Origin: Paenibacillus eucommiae
GTDB lineage: Bacteria > Bacillota > Bacilli > Paenibacillales > NBRC-103111
Length of the DNA: 64,000 nucleotides
Reading direction: 5' to 3'
Assembly: GCF_017874215.1 (NCBI RefSeq)
Contig: NZ_JAGGLB010000002.1
Coordinates: 124,001-188,000 of the forward strand
Position 1 is the stretch's first letter, and each line of letters opens with the position of its first letter. This document shows positions 37,286 to 47,257 of this stretch, in pieces. The position numbers were made by a program, and so were the translations under genes. A model generated the notes under the pieces. It saw only the letters and a list, made by a program, of their open reading frames with translations. It searched no databases and had not been told where the DNA came from.

Positions 37286-39026
37286 TCCGTTCACCCCCTG
37301 GCACTATGATGATTTTGACCGCTAATCCGCCATATTGGCTTTTAGTAAGTTCGATACCTGATGCATCTCCGAACATAAGCTGCAGCCTCCTATGCACATT
37401 GAATATTCCGGTACTTTCCATTTCATCATTGTAACTGAGAACCTGACTTTGCAGAAGAATCAATTGATCATCGTCTATGACATCACCATTGTCCTCAACA
37501 ATAATTTCAACCTCTTCCCCTTTGTCAACGAATTGGATATACAAATGCCCGTTCTTCACTTTTTGATCCAAGCTGTGTTGGAACGCGTTTTCTACAATGG
37601 GCTGCAGAATCATCCGGGGCACCAGGATTGCCTTAAACGAATCGGGCATCTCCCCAAAGTGCACCTGCACACGTTTGGAAAATCGGATACCCTGAATAGA
37701 CGTATAAGCCCGAACATGCTCTACTTCCGTTTCCAGCGTCACATGATCCATCGCATTTCTGGTAATATACTGAAAATACTTGCCGAGCTGTCCAGTGAAC
37801 ATATCCAGTTGTTCGTCGTTATGCTTACGTACCATTTCATTCAAAATAAAAAAACTATTATACAAAAAGTGCGGATTGATCTGCGATTGCAGCAGCTTTA
37901 ACTTGGCGCGCTGAGCTAGAATCCTTTGTTCATATACTTCTCGCAAAGTAAACTTCAACTGACGGACCATCGCATTAAATTGCATAAATAAATAATGGAA
38001 TTCATCCTTCCTGCTGTCATCGATCGAAACATCCAGCTCCCCTTTCTCCACCCGGCGAAAAGCACGGACCAAGACAATCAGCGGACTATGGACCATCCGG
38101 TAAATCCCGAAGGAGAAAAAAATAATGATGCACGCAGATAAACCGCATAACATCCAGAACCAGTTTCTACGCATGACAAGCGGACCGAATACTTCTTGCT
38201 CCGGAACGAAAACGGCCATTACGGCACCCAATATATTGGATTTTTGACTAACGAAAATAAACTTATTATCCCAGGATGTTACATGCTCAAGATCGCCGCC
38301 CTTCTCTACTGACTGAATCATCAGCGGCAAATTTTGCGGATCCATGTTTTTTAACTTGGCGATATGCCAATCCGGATGGACAATCAGCGCTCCGCCTTGA
38401 TCGTAATTCATAAACTGCAGAAGCGACTGCTCCACATTACTGAAAGAATAGTTCACACTGATGAGATATTGCGGCAGTTTATGTCCCGGCAGCAGAGGGC
38501 TGGGATTGACCACCGTGGATAATACGCCTTTTTTCCATTGAATGACCGGAGAGGGTGATGCGGCAGATGACTGGAACAACACGACAAAATCTTCTTCAGA
38601 CAAGGGGACAAGCGGGAGTCCTGTCGTCAAGGTACGCTTGATAAGGGGGATGTAAATATTAATGCTGTCAATATAAACTCCGGTTCGTTGAATCATGTTC
38701 ATCTGATCCAGAATTCTTAGGATCGCCTGACTTTTTTCATAGGGGGTCATCTGATTGCCTAATGCACTAAGCTTGATTAAATCCTTGTTTACAAGCAGCT
38801 CCTGCTGCAGTACTCTGGTTCGTGATATTTCTGTTTCAAAAGCATTTAAATAAAAATGAATCGAAGCCGTAACGGATTTGGATATTTCGTCTCTTACACT
38901 TTTAGTCCCTTCTTTATTCATCATAAGACTAAGCACATACAAAGGGGTCATCACCAGTAAAAAAGCAAAGATGACTTTGTTCAAAATTGAGATTCTACAA
39001 ATTTTGCAGATTTTTTTAATGATCAA
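37278..39026 (-). CDS. YesM-type sensor histidine kinase
   Basis: The kinase (about 582 residues) has membrane segments near residues 15-37 and 295-315, an extracytoplasmic sensor domain between, HAMP, and a His-kinase domain with QSQINPHFLYNSFFILNEM (phospho-His near 385) and a GHKL ATPase end. TTG at 39026 is selected because AGGGGGGTG precedes it; an ATG further up lacks a site. The sensor may detect the sugar-loaded binding proteins or extracellular saccharide. Translationally coupled to the response regulator. Confidence 0.88.
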   Translation of the reverse strand: MIIKKICKICRISILNKVIFAFLLVMTPLYVLSLMMNKEGTKSVRDEISKSVTASIHFYLNAFETEISRTRVLQQELLVNKDLIKLSALGNQMTPYEKSQAILRILDQMNMIQRTGVYIDSINIYIPLIKRTLTTGLPLVPLSEEDFVVLFQSSAASPSPVIQWKKGVLSTVVNPSPLLPGHKLPQYLISVNYSFSNVEQSLLQFMNYDQGGALIVHPDWHIAKLKNMDPQNLPLMIQSVEKGGDLEHVTSWDNKFIFVSQKSNILGAVMAVFVPEQEVFGPLVMRRNWFWMLCGLSACIIIFFSFGIYRMVHSPLIVLVRAFRRVEKGELDVSIDDSRKDEFHYLFMQFNAMVRQLKFTLREVYEQRILAQRAKLKLLQSQINPHFLYNSFFILNEMVRKHNDEQLDMFTGQLGKYFQYITRNAMDHVTLETEVEHVRAYTSIQGIRFSKRVQVHFGEMPDSFKAILVPRMILQPIVENAFQHSLDQKVKNGHLYIQFVDKGEEVEIIVEDNGDVIDDDQLILLQSQVLSYNDEMESTGIFNVHRRLQLMFGDASGIELTKSQYGGLAVKIIIVPGGERSV

Positions 39027-39131
39027 ATGAACACCCCCCTGCTGCCTTTTCTGTGCCATCACGATCTAAAACATTAGCCACGCAGGTTAATTCTAGCATA
39101 TTTACACAGCATTATGCGATAACAGCTTGTG

Positions 39132-40130
39132 CTATTCTCCGCTAATTCCGGTTCGTTCAATTCCTTGCATGAATTTTCGCTGCAGAAATGCAAAGCTGAT
39201 AAGTACAGGCAGGATCACAAGCAGTGTTGCTGCCATAAGGACTGCATTGTTCAGAACTTCTTCAGGGTGCTCCAATCTCTTCTTAATCTGCGCCGCGGTC
39301 GTAATCGGTGCCTTCACGATATCAGCCATTGAGCTGAGTTTGACGGGCAGCATGGACAGGTTCGGACGGGAAGCGTAGATTCCCGGTTCATAGAAGTCAT
39401 TCCAATGCCACACAATAGACAGCACGATGGCTACCAGAAATACAGACCTGGCGATTGGAAACACGATTAACCAGTAGGTGCGCAGAAATCCGCAGCCATC
39501 AATTTTCGCAGCATTCTCCAGCTCTCTCGGGATACCCAGATAAAACTGCCGGAATATGAAGATGAACAGAGCTCCCTTAAATCCAAGGCCAAAAAACGTA
39601 GGTACTAAAATCGGCAAATAGCTGTTCAGCCACTTCAAATTGGCAAACACCATATACATAGGCACAATAATCGTCTGAATCGGTACAATAAATGCGATAA
39701 TTACAATCATGAAAAGTGTTTTCTTAAACGGAAAATTATAGCGGGCAAATCCGTAACCAACGAAGGAACACGACAACAGATGCCCCACAGTTGCCACTGC
39801 AGTGACAAATGCCGAATTTTTGAAAAAGTCCCAGTAGTGAAGCTGTTTAAAAGCCAATGTAAAATTCGCGAACCTCAGCGTTCTCGGCACCCAATTGACT
39901 GTAAAATCATATAGGTCAGTACTGGATTTGAATGAAGTCACCAGCATGTACAGGAAAGGAAATATAAATACAAATGCCAGATCAAATAAAAGAATGTAGA
40001 TGGCCAGCCTCGCTATTTTTTCATTGATTCTCCGAGGATTCTTCATCCAGTCGAATAAAGCTAATCCTGTACGGTTGCTCCACTGAACCCTATCCGCTGC
40101 AGATGGACCTGCTGTTTTACCGCGCATCAT
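39132..40130 (-). CDS. Sugar ABC transporter permease, MalG type (pair 1)
   Basis: This integral membrane protein (about 332 residues) has six main membrane segments and the EAA loop ENAAKIDGCGFLRTYWLIVFP. The N-terminal cytoplasmic tail of about 35 residues is longer than usual. ATG 40130 or 40127 follows AAAGGGTGG. It pairs with the permease encoded 24 bp upstream. Confidence 0.88.
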   Translation of the reverse strand: MMRGKTAGPSAADRVQWSNRTGLALFDWMKNPRRINEKIARLAIYILLFDLAFVFIFPFLYMLVTSFKSSTDLYDFTVNWVPRTLRFANFTLAFKQLHYWDFFKNSAFVTAVATVGHLLSCSFVGYGFARYNFPFKKTLFMIVIIAFIVPIQTIIVPMYMVFANLKWLNSYLPILVPTFFGLGFKGALFIFIFRQFYLGIPRELENAAKIDGCGFLRTYWLIVFPIARSVFLVAIVLSIVWHWNDFYEPGIYASRPNLSMLPVKLSSMADIVKAPITTAAQIKKRLEHPEEVLNNAVLMAATLLVILPVLISFAFLQRKFMQGIERTGISGE

Positions 40131-40153
40131 TACCACCCTTTCTCTCAATCAGC

Positions 40154-41017
40154 CTATATTTGAATCTTTTTGGAGAAAACCGCCATAACAAGCAGCACCA
40201 TTAAAATGATAAAGGCAAAATAGATCCAGCCCATTGCCGCAGCATACTCAAAATCAAGGTTGATAAAAGCCATCTCTTTGATATAACTAAGAATGGGATT
40301 GACCATCCCCGTGAATGAATCCACCAAGGTGTAGATAATAACAAGTACCAAGACCGGAGAAAGCATAGGGAGTGTAATTTTCCAGAACATCTCCCAACCT
40401 GTGGCGCCATCTATTTTGGCCGATTCGTACAAGGACACCGGAATATTTTGCAAGCCAGAGAGCACGAGCAGAATTTGCACACCTGAGCTCCAAAGCACGG
40501 CGACAATAATACCAAAAAAGGTGTCAATTCCAGATACTGCAGTAGGTCCCAGATACATCAGCAGCTCGCGGGGAATCAATCCGCCATCCGCTATTGAAAT
40601 CAGTGCTTTATCCACTCTCAGATCCAGTAGCTGCTGCATAACCCCTCCTGTACCCAGTAGAAAAGGGATAAAGAACACCGTTCTGAAAAAACCTCTGAAA
40701 CGAATGCTTTTGTTCACCAGAATAGCCAAAATTACGGAGAAAATAATGATCAGCGGCGCTTTTAGCAGCGTTTGGTTAATGACCCTAAGAAACATAGGCA
40801 AAAACTCGATATCCACGAGAAATGCCCTTTTGAAATTATCCAATCCCGTCCACTGAATTTCAAAGCCAACCATTCGGACCAGCTCGCCGAAGCTCAGCTT
40901 GATAGAAACATATAGCGGGAAGAGAAAAAATGCGATAATGCCTACCACAAATGGCAAAACGAAAACATAGCCTTCCAGTATGTGTCTTCTTTCCATGCTA
41001 AGTCTGAATTTACGCAT
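40154..41017 (-). CDS. Sugar ABC transporter permease, MalF type (pair 1)
   Basis: The 287-residue protein has six membrane segments and the EAA loop YESAKIDGATGWEMFWKITLP. It begins inside the last codons of the DUF5696 gene (8-bp overlap), so the two are translationally coupled. It forms the heterodimer channel with the following permease. No ATPase gene is in the locus, so a shared MsmX-like ATPase is needed. Confidence 0.88.
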   Translation of the reverse strand: MRKFRLSMERRHILEGYVFVLPFVVGIIAFFLFPLYVSIKLSFGELVRMVGFEIQWTGLDNFKRAFLVDIEFLPMFLRVINQTLLKAPLIIIFSVILAILVNKSIRFRGFFRTVFFIPFLLGTGGVMQQLLDLRVDKALISIADGGLIPRELLMYLGPTAVSGIDTFFGIIVAVLWSSGVQILLVLSGLQNIPVSLYESAKIDGATGWEMFWKITLPMLSPVLVLVIIYTLVDSFTGMVNPILSYIKEMAFINLDFEYAAAMGWIYFAFIILMVLLVMAVFSKKIQI

Positions 41018-43325
41018 CGTCCCCAGCCTCCACTACCAAATAATCCAGCGCTCCTACCAGGTGACCTTCAATTTCACGAGCTGTATCATTGTAATTGATG
41101 TAAATAAGAGCACCATTACCGTATTTTACCTTTATCAGCTTGTCGGCAGCTTGTTCATGCAAAACCATGGGCTGACTCCAGACCGGATGAAGCCGCTGAT
41201 TGAACTCTAGGACTATATCAGCAGCCTGCTTGACCCAATCTTCATAGTAAGATGTAAACAAGGTATTATAAGTCGTCTTATTCAGCTTGGATGATGGCTG
41301 CCAGGTCAGTTCAAACAGCGGCATGCTGCCATACTCTACCCATTTCAACTTCTGGAACTGCAAATCGTAGGACAGGTTGCCCGGATCAGACGAATAAGGA
41401 ATTTGGCCATGAACAACCATTTGGTAAAAAGGGATGTCCTCGTCGCTTATCAGGCTTTTAGAGGAGTTCAGCGGAATATTGTAAAGACGTGATGCGTACG
41501 GAAGCACATATTGATTGCCGCCGTCTACAGCAATCCAGTGCCGCTGACTGACAGCCTCTCGCATGACTTCCTGCCATGTCTGCAGCGTTTGCGCTCTGTC
41601 CATTTGATTCACCTTATTGTAATCATGATAAATGGACTGACCCATACCATCCAAAGCAACCGAACTGCTTTCATACTTGTTTAACTGCTTGAGGAATTGG
41701 GTTGAACGTGCTTGCGCTTTTGCCGGATTTATCAGTACAAGCGAGTTAGAAAGATTAGTGACCGGTAAATTACTTCCCTGTTTGGCAACATCTTTTTTGC
41801 TCGATAGGCCCCAGCTTTTGGAAGCAGCCAGCATAAAATCCTGACCCAGGAACATTCTGGAACCGTTAGATTGCACATATTCCGCCAGGCCTTTCAAGCC
41901 GCTCTGTCCGCCCAGCTTGGATTCCGGCACCCCGTTTTTCACCGGATGTTTGCCATATCCTCCCTTGGTCCATCCCTTGAGCATTAGGTCGATTTGTCCT
42001 ACGCCAGCGCCTTTTAAGGAAGAAGTGATTTCTTCAGCCTCTTTGAATGTAGTCATCGGAATGAATTTATCCCACAGAATGCGTTTTTCGTAAATCCCCA
42101 TAAAAAGGTCCAAGCCCAAAGGGATTTCATCCTGATCCTGGATAACCTTGTTTAGTTGACCTTGCTGAGTCAGATAGCCCCGGTATACGTTCGCCATTCC
42201 ACTGTAGTTGGCCTCGTCGCCAGAAAGAAAAAACAGCCGCACCTCCCTGTCGCTGTGAATCAATTCTTTATCCGCTCTGGAAATTTGCGATTTGTCACTG
42301 CCTTCTCCCCGTACAGTAATGTTCGACATACTGACCGAATAGAGGTGACGGTAATTGAATTCGAAACCAATCCTGTTCAAGCCGATCATATATCCGTCCG
42401 GATTAACATTGATCCAAGTATCCTCTGCTCCCTTGGTGCTGGCAGCCAGAACAGCGTTGTCCCCATTTTTGATGCCAAATACAGGAAGCATGGCCTGGTA
42501 GCTGCTCTCGCCATCAATGGGCACTTCATCGATGCTGACTTTGTCTTCGCTGTAGATTGACAATTTCATCCCCTTCACATCCCGGGGACGCTGCTCCTTC
42601 ATATTGTAGCGGGTCAAAGCCCCGCTGCCGTCAGGATACATCATATAGCCTTCCACCCGCGCTCCTTCCGCTCCGAAGAAGGGCATTAGCTCCAGGCTGA
42701 CAATGCCAACATTTTCTTTTTGTCTGATCTTGTCTGCAGGAACCCGGACAATTAAGGCACCTTGCTCCAACGTGATATCAAGCACAACCCCCACACCTAT
42801 CTTGGCAAAATCATAGTTCAGCGATATCCCGTTCTTCATCCTGTCAGCACCCACTAACTTAGCATCGGAGAAGGAATAAAGCTTGCTCAATACCTGTTCC
42901 CGGGTTGATAACAGACTTGTATAGGTCAAACTAACCATGGAGGACATGTAATTTTGCCATAGTGCTTTTTCTTTATCCAAGTCATAGTCTTTGCGATCCA
43001 CAACAGATTTCCATACATATCCGGTGCGCGAGTCTTTTACTGCGATTGCTCCGGTTGTCAGATTGCTGTAAAGGACAAGATGTCCGGATTCCGCTATCTG
43101 CTCATACTTCTCAGGGACATGCTGTGTTAACTGCGAGTTTGCCTGTTGGGTTTCCTGTGTGGTTTCCTGTGTGGTTTCCTGCTTAGTTTCCAGCTTAGAT
43201 TCCTGCTTCATTTCCTGCTCGGTTGCCTGCACAACAGTGTCCCGTTGAAAATACGTTGAGGAAAGCACCACGGATAAAATCACGATGGCAATTATCGGCT
43301 TCCTCCCATACAGTCGCTTCTTCAT
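41010..43325 (-). CDS. DUF5696 membrane-anchored protein
   Basis: The 771-residue protein has an N-terminal membrane anchor (about 10-27), a Glu/Thr/Gln low-complexity stretch (about 40-70) coded by direct repeats at 43139-43230, and a large extracytoplasmic domain. The C-terminal half (about 420-700) reads like a TIM-barrel glycosidase fold, with SSVALDGMGQSIYHDY and WIAVDGGNQYVLPYA offering acidic residues, but no known GH family can be named. ATG 43325 follows GGGAGGGAG. Placed between the Yip1 protein and a permease pair, so likely a surface step in glycan processing. Confidence 0.78.
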   Translation of the reverse strand: MKKRLYGRKPIIAIVILSVVLSSTYFQRDTVVQATEQEMKQESKLETKQETTQETTQETQQANSQLTQHVPEKYEQIAESGHLVLYSNLTTGAIAVKDSRTGYVWKSVVDRKDYDLDKEKALWQNYMSSMVSLTYTSLLSTREQVLSKLYSFSDAKLVGADRMKNGISLNYDFAKIGVGVVLDITLEQGALIVRVPADKIRQKENVGIVSLELMPFFGAEGARVEGYMMYPDGSGALTRYNMKEQRPRDVKGMKLSIYSEDKVSIDEVPIDGESSYQAMLPVFGIKNGDNAVLAASTKGAEDTWINVNPDGYMIGLNRIGFEFNYRHLYSVSMSNITVRGEGSDKSQISRADKELIHSDREVRLFFLSGDEANYSGMANVYRGYLTQQGQLNKVIQDQDEIPLGLDLFMGIYEKRILWDKFIPMTTFKEAEEITSSLKGAGVGQIDLMLKGWTKGGYGKHPVKNGVPESKLGGQSGLKGLAEYVQSNGSRMFLGQDFMLAASKSWGLSSKKDVAKQGSNLPVTNLSNSLVLINPAKAQARSTQFLKQLNKYESSSVALDGMGQSIYHDYNKVNQMDRAQTLQTWQEVMREAVSQRHWIAVDGGNQYVLPYASRLYNIPLNSSKSLISDEDIPFYQMVVHGQIPYSSDPGNLSYDLQFQKLKWVEYGSMPLFELTWQPSSKLNKTTYNTLFTSYYEDWVKQAADIVLEFNQRLHPVWSQPMVLHEQAADKLIKVKYGNGALIYINYNDTAREIEGHLVGALDYLVVEAGDDA

Positions 43326-43338
43326 GTGTGCTCCCTCC

Positions 43339-45411
43339 CTACATCCATGACATCTGAACTTCCCGAACGACCCCGCTGATAAACATATATAACCGGCCCG
43401 ATAATACATACCACAGCAGCCCAATCGACCAAAGCAATAAGATCGAAGCTCCAGACGCGGCATAAGCTATCGTTGACTTTAGCATTGTGTAATCATTAAG
43501 CATCTTGATGCTGATAAAAAACAAAATCAAAATCCACACCCACATCCCGCTATACAACAGATCAAACAATACCGACTCCTGCAGCGACAATATATTGGAA
43601 AGAAGCGCCAGCGGTACCATCATTAACAAATAAGGGACCATGCAGTAGCTCGAAGCTGTGAAAATTTCTCCAATCTTCGACTCGCCATCCGAGATGGAGG
43701 TAATAAAGAAGCTGGCAACGATCCAGGTAAGTGGCGGCAGCAGCAGCTTGACGCTCTCCAGCAGCAGATTGGATTCGATGATGTTCATAGATTCAAGCGG
43801 GTAGTGGATGACTGCCAGATAAATCATTCTGACAAGAAATACAGCCAGCAAAATAAGGATCCCCGCCCCATAATTCAACCTTCCGCGTGCCGTAATAATG
43901 AGTTCGAATGTTTGCCTCGGTTGAAAAATAACACCTAAAGACAAGTTGATCCCGGTAATCACATTCATTCTGCCCTTCCCTCGCTCCGCCTCTTGTGCAG
44001 CCTCGACTGATAAACGCTTTAACCATTTAACACACTGGAACAGTAGGAATACGCCCAGAATGATCAGCAAGACAACAAGGAAGAAGTAGTGCCGCAGCAT
44101 GACATAGCGAAATTCGGAAAATGCATTGGAATAACCGCTCCTATCGTTTGCCATCTGGTAATTATCCATAGATTCGTTCCATTGTTCCTGCTTATACAAA
44201 GTATCAGCCAGTCCGCTATACACAAGCTGGTAGTTTTCATTGATGCTGGCAACCTCTTCCCAGGCCTCGTAAGCTTTCAAATACTCGCCTTGGCTGTAAA
44301 GATCAACTGCCTGATGCACCCGTTGAATGAAACGGGTTGGTGCGAAGACATAAATGCCTCCCTGCGCGCCGTCCAATACATACAAGTTTCCATCGCTGTC
44401 ATTGACAATAGATGTCGGAGCAGAGAACTTGCCTTTCTTCGTTCCTTTGCCGCCGAAGACCGTGAGTAGATTACCGTCCTGATCGTATTGGTACAGCTTT
44501 CCGGATAACTCCTCCAGAGCAGTAATTATTCCTTGTGAGCTTACTGCAATATCAATAAATCTGGGAGTTAGCGGTTCACCTGTTTCGATATTTCTTCTTT
44601 CGCCAAGCGGCTGCTTGTTCTTTCTGTGCTTGAACAAGTCAAATCCGAGTGAGTTGAGCTTCTTGATCTCGCCTCCGGGGTCAAGGCTAGTTGCATAAAT
44701 AAATCCCTTCGTATCCATCGTAATGTTCAGATAGTAGGGCGCATTCCTCTTGGCTATATTGTTCCGCTGTTCCTGCGATGCGAACATACGAATGAAGGCA
44801 TCCACAAAGCGGAAACCGATTTCGGTCTGGCCGAGAAAGCCGCGAAAACGGTTGTATGCATCCATGGCCATAATGTTTTGTCCTTTGACCGTGTAAATGT
44901 ATCCCGTCGGACTGACCAGCAGCTTCGATGGTGCCAAAGCGAACGTGTCCCGCAGCAGCTCGGAACTTGGTGTTACGAATTCCTCTATGAACCGGCCGTC
45001 TGCTGCGAGATGAACGATACGGTTGTTCTGGGTATCCGCAATATACATCTCTCCTACTTCATCTGCATAAATGCCTGCAGGCGAGCGGAGAGGGCTATCA
45101 GGATCGCCGCTGTATATGCCGACAACTGTTCCATCGGTGGTAAGCTTGACGATCCTGTTGTTGCCAGTATCAGCGACAAACAAGTACCCCTGTTCATTTA
45201 TGAACAGATCCTGCGGCTTATCGAAGTAACTTGTCATTCCTTCCGGCGCGCCAATACTGTATATGGTCTTGGAAATAAGATACGATTCCGGAATGGGAAC
45301 GCGCTTATCCCCTGACAGTATGTAGTCCTGGCTCGCTGCCAGCAGCGGAGTAGACAAGCTCACTTGAATCATGATCAAAGCTGCGAAGAAGAGACACAGT
45401 TTCTTAATCAT
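43339..45411 (-). CDS. NHL-repeat, TPR and Yip1-domain membrane protein
   Basis: This 690-residue protein has a signal peptide (about 1-25), an extracytoplasmic NHL beta-propeller (about 55-345, repeated units such as VADTGNNRIVKLTTDGTVVG and IADTQNNRIVHL), a TPR-like helical segment (about 360-440), a membrane segment (about 450-470) and a C-terminal Yip1 domain with about five membrane segments (510-685). The mixture suggests a sensory or scaffold protein of the transporter. It lies 13 bp from the DUF5696 gene. No function is known to me. Confidence 0.8.
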   Translation of the reverse strand: MIKKLCLFFAALIMIQVSLSTPLLAASQDYILSGDKRVPIPESYLISKTIYSIGAPEGMTSYFDKPQDLFINEQGYLFVADTGNNRIVKLTTDGTVVGIYSGDPDSPLRSPAGIYADEVGEMYIADTQNNRIVHLAADGRFIEEFVTPSSELLRDTFALAPSKLLVSPTGYIYTVKGQNIMAMDAYNRFRGFLGQTEIGFRFVDAFIRMFASQEQRNNIAKRNAPYYLNITMDTKGFIYATSLDPGGEIKKLNSLGFDLFKHRKNKQPLGERRNIETGEPLTPRFIDIAVSSQGIITALEELSGKLYQYDQDGNLLTVFGGKGTKKGKFSAPTSIVNDSDGNLYVLDGAQGGIYVFAPTRFIQRVHQAVDLYSQGEYLKAYEAWEEVASINENYQLVYSGLADTLYKQEQWNESMDNYQMANDRSGYSNAFSEFRYVMLRHYFFLVVLLIILGVFLLFQCVKWLKRLSVEAAQEAERGKGRMNVITGINLSLGVIFQPRQTFELIITARGRLNYGAGILILLAVFLVRMIYLAVIHYPLESMNIIESNLLLESVKLLLPPLTWIVASFFITSISDGESKIGEIFTASSYCMVPYLLMMVPLALLSNILSLQESVLFDLLYSGMWVWILILFFISIKMLNDYTMLKSTIAYAASGASILLLWSIGLLWYVLSGRLYMFISGVVREVQMSWM

Positions 45412-45424
45412 ATTAGTCGTCTCC

Positions 45425-46312
45425 TTATCCCTTGATTCCAGAGTGAGTCATTGTCTCCATCACTCTGGCCTGCATGGTCATGAATACAATAATTGTGGGA
45501 ATGACCATCAGGAAGGTCGCTGCCGCTACCGCCCCGGCACGCCCAATATTCATCGTCGCCGGTCCGCCTGCTATCGTTTGCAGGGCGAGCGGGATCGTTT
45601 TCATCGTCTGGCTGGTAAGAAAGATGAGCGCGGAGAAATAGTCGTTCCAATTCGTTACGAAAGAGAACACCACCAAAGTCGACCAGGCGGGAGTTAATGC
45701 AGGCATAACCACTTTCCAGAAAATGCGCCATTCCCTTGCTCCATCAATACGTGCCGACTCAAGAAGCTCGTTCGGAAACTGTTCTGTAAATTGCTTCATT
45801 AAGAAAAAGTTGTAGGCCACAGCAATATTCGGAAGAATAAGTGCCCAATAAGTATTTATCAAGCCAAGCTCATTAACGACCATATATCTGGATATCTGCG
45901 TTACATGCGGTGAGAACATCAGCGCGGCGATTATCAGACTGAACAACGTCTTGGACCCTGGAGGACTGTGCTTGACCATGCCATATGCGCCCATTGAGCA
46001 GACAAGAACGGTACAGCACACCGTGACTGAAGTGACCAACACACTATTGAAAACGTATCGTGCGAATGGAATCGTAGAGCTGCCGAGTGAAATGACGAGA
46101 TTTCTGAAATTATCGAGTGTAGGCTTCATGACAAAATATCTCGGCGGAAAAAGAAACAGTTCATCGAACGGCTTAAATGCCGTACTCACAACAAAGATAA
46201 GCGGTAATGCACAGAAAACAACAAGCGCCAGCATAATAATGTACAACAGTATCCAGCCGGGGCTGATCCTGAAATACCGCCGAGGAAATTTGGTAATTAA
46301 AGCTGCTTTCAT
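45425..46312 (-). CDS. Sugar ABC transporter permease, MalG type (pair 2)
   Basis: The 295-residue protein has six membrane segments and the EAA loop LESARIDGAREWRIFWKVVMP. The ATG follows AAAAGGGGG. It pairs with the preceding MalF-type permease (36 bp gap) and with the 987-residue binding protein. Confidence 0.9.
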   Translation of the reverse strand: MKAALITKFPRRYFRISPGWILLYIIMLALVVFCALPLIFVVSTAFKPFDELFLFPPRYFVMKPTLDNFRNLVISLGSSTIPFARYVFNSVLVTSVTVCCTVLVCSMGAYGMVKHSPPGSKTLFSLIIAALMFSPHVTQISRYMVVNELGLINTYWALILPNIAVAYNFFLMKQFTEQFPNELLESARIDGAREWRIFWKVVMPALTPAWSTLVVFSFVTNWNDYFSALIFLTSQTMKTIPLALQTIAGGPATMNIGRAGAVAAATFLMVIPTIIVFMTMQARVMETMTHSGIKG

Positions 46313-46348
46313 CTTGATAGCCCCCTTTTGATTGTACTGACAATCCGA

Positions 46349-47245
46349 CTAGATCTCCTTTGAACCCAATAAGCGAAAAACAATGCGTCCGAGCAAAAAT
46401 GTCATCACGAACAGGACCATTGCGATTGCCGAAGCATAACCCATCTGAAAACGAATGAACGCGTAATCATACAGATGCGCCACAATCGTATGTCCTGCAT
46501 AATTAGGACTGGGCAAACCGGCGAATGAAACAGCGATGTCAAATACGCCAAAAGACACGACAATCGAGTTTATGGCACCAAACAGCAGCTGCGGCTTCAT
46601 CAGCGGCAGCGTCAAATAGATCAGCTGCTGAAACTTGTTTCTAATACCGTCCAAAGCGCCAGCTTCATAATAATCCTTGTTAATATTTTGCAGTCCTGCA
46701 AGGAAGACAAGAAATCCTGTACCCATGCTCATCCAGACGGAAATCAGCATAATGACGCCAAGAATATAATCGGGATCGATATTCCAACCGATGGGGCTGT
46801 CAATAAAGCCAAATTTAATCAACAAATTGTTGACATAGCCGTACCGGTCAGAAGAGAAGAAGATCAGCCATACCGAACCCATCGCAACGCCTGCGGTAAT
46901 CGAAGGTGCATAGAAGGCCAGGGCGAACGCATTCCTCATCTTCAGCTGATCGATGACCCAGGCAGCGACAAAGGACATAATGTACCCGATAGGACCGGTA
47001 ATAAAAGCAAAAATCATCGTAGTACTAAGCGCTTTCAGAAAGATCCTGTCATCCATAAATAACAGCTTGTAATTCGTAATCCCGATCCATTGCGGCGACT
47101 GCAGCATATTGTAATTGGTGAAGCTGGTGCCGAACGCAACCAAAACAGGGATGATAATAAACAAGGTAAACAGCAGTACGAAAGGCAGCAGAAACAAATA
47201 GCCGGCCCTGTGTTTGCGCAAAAACAACCCTACTTGATTCCCCAT
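46349..47245 (-). CDS. Sugar ABC transporter permease, MalF type (pair 2)
   Basis: The 298-residue protein has six membrane segments. Its EAA loop (YEAGALDGIRNKFQQLIYLTLP) lacks some usual residues but keeps the DG core. It is encoded 12 bp after the 987-residue binding protein, an order typical for binding protein-permease-permease operons. Confidence 0.88.
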   Translation of the reverse strand: MGNQVGLFLRKHRAGYLFLLPFVLLFTLFIIIPVLVAFGTSFTNYNMLQSPQWIGITNYKLLFMDDRIFLKALSTTMIFAFITGPIGYIMSFVAAWVIDQLKMRNAFALAFYAPSITAGVAMGSVWLIFFSSDRYGYVNNLLIKFGFIDSPIGWNIDPDYILGVIMLISVWMSMGTGFLVFLAGLQNINKDYYEAGALDGIRNKFQQLIYLTLPLMKPQLLFGAINSIVVSFGVFDIAVSFAGLPSPNYAGHTIVAHLYDYAFIRFQMGYASAIAMVLFVMTFLLGRIVFRLLGSKEI

Positions 47246-47257
47246 ACTTTCGTCCCC

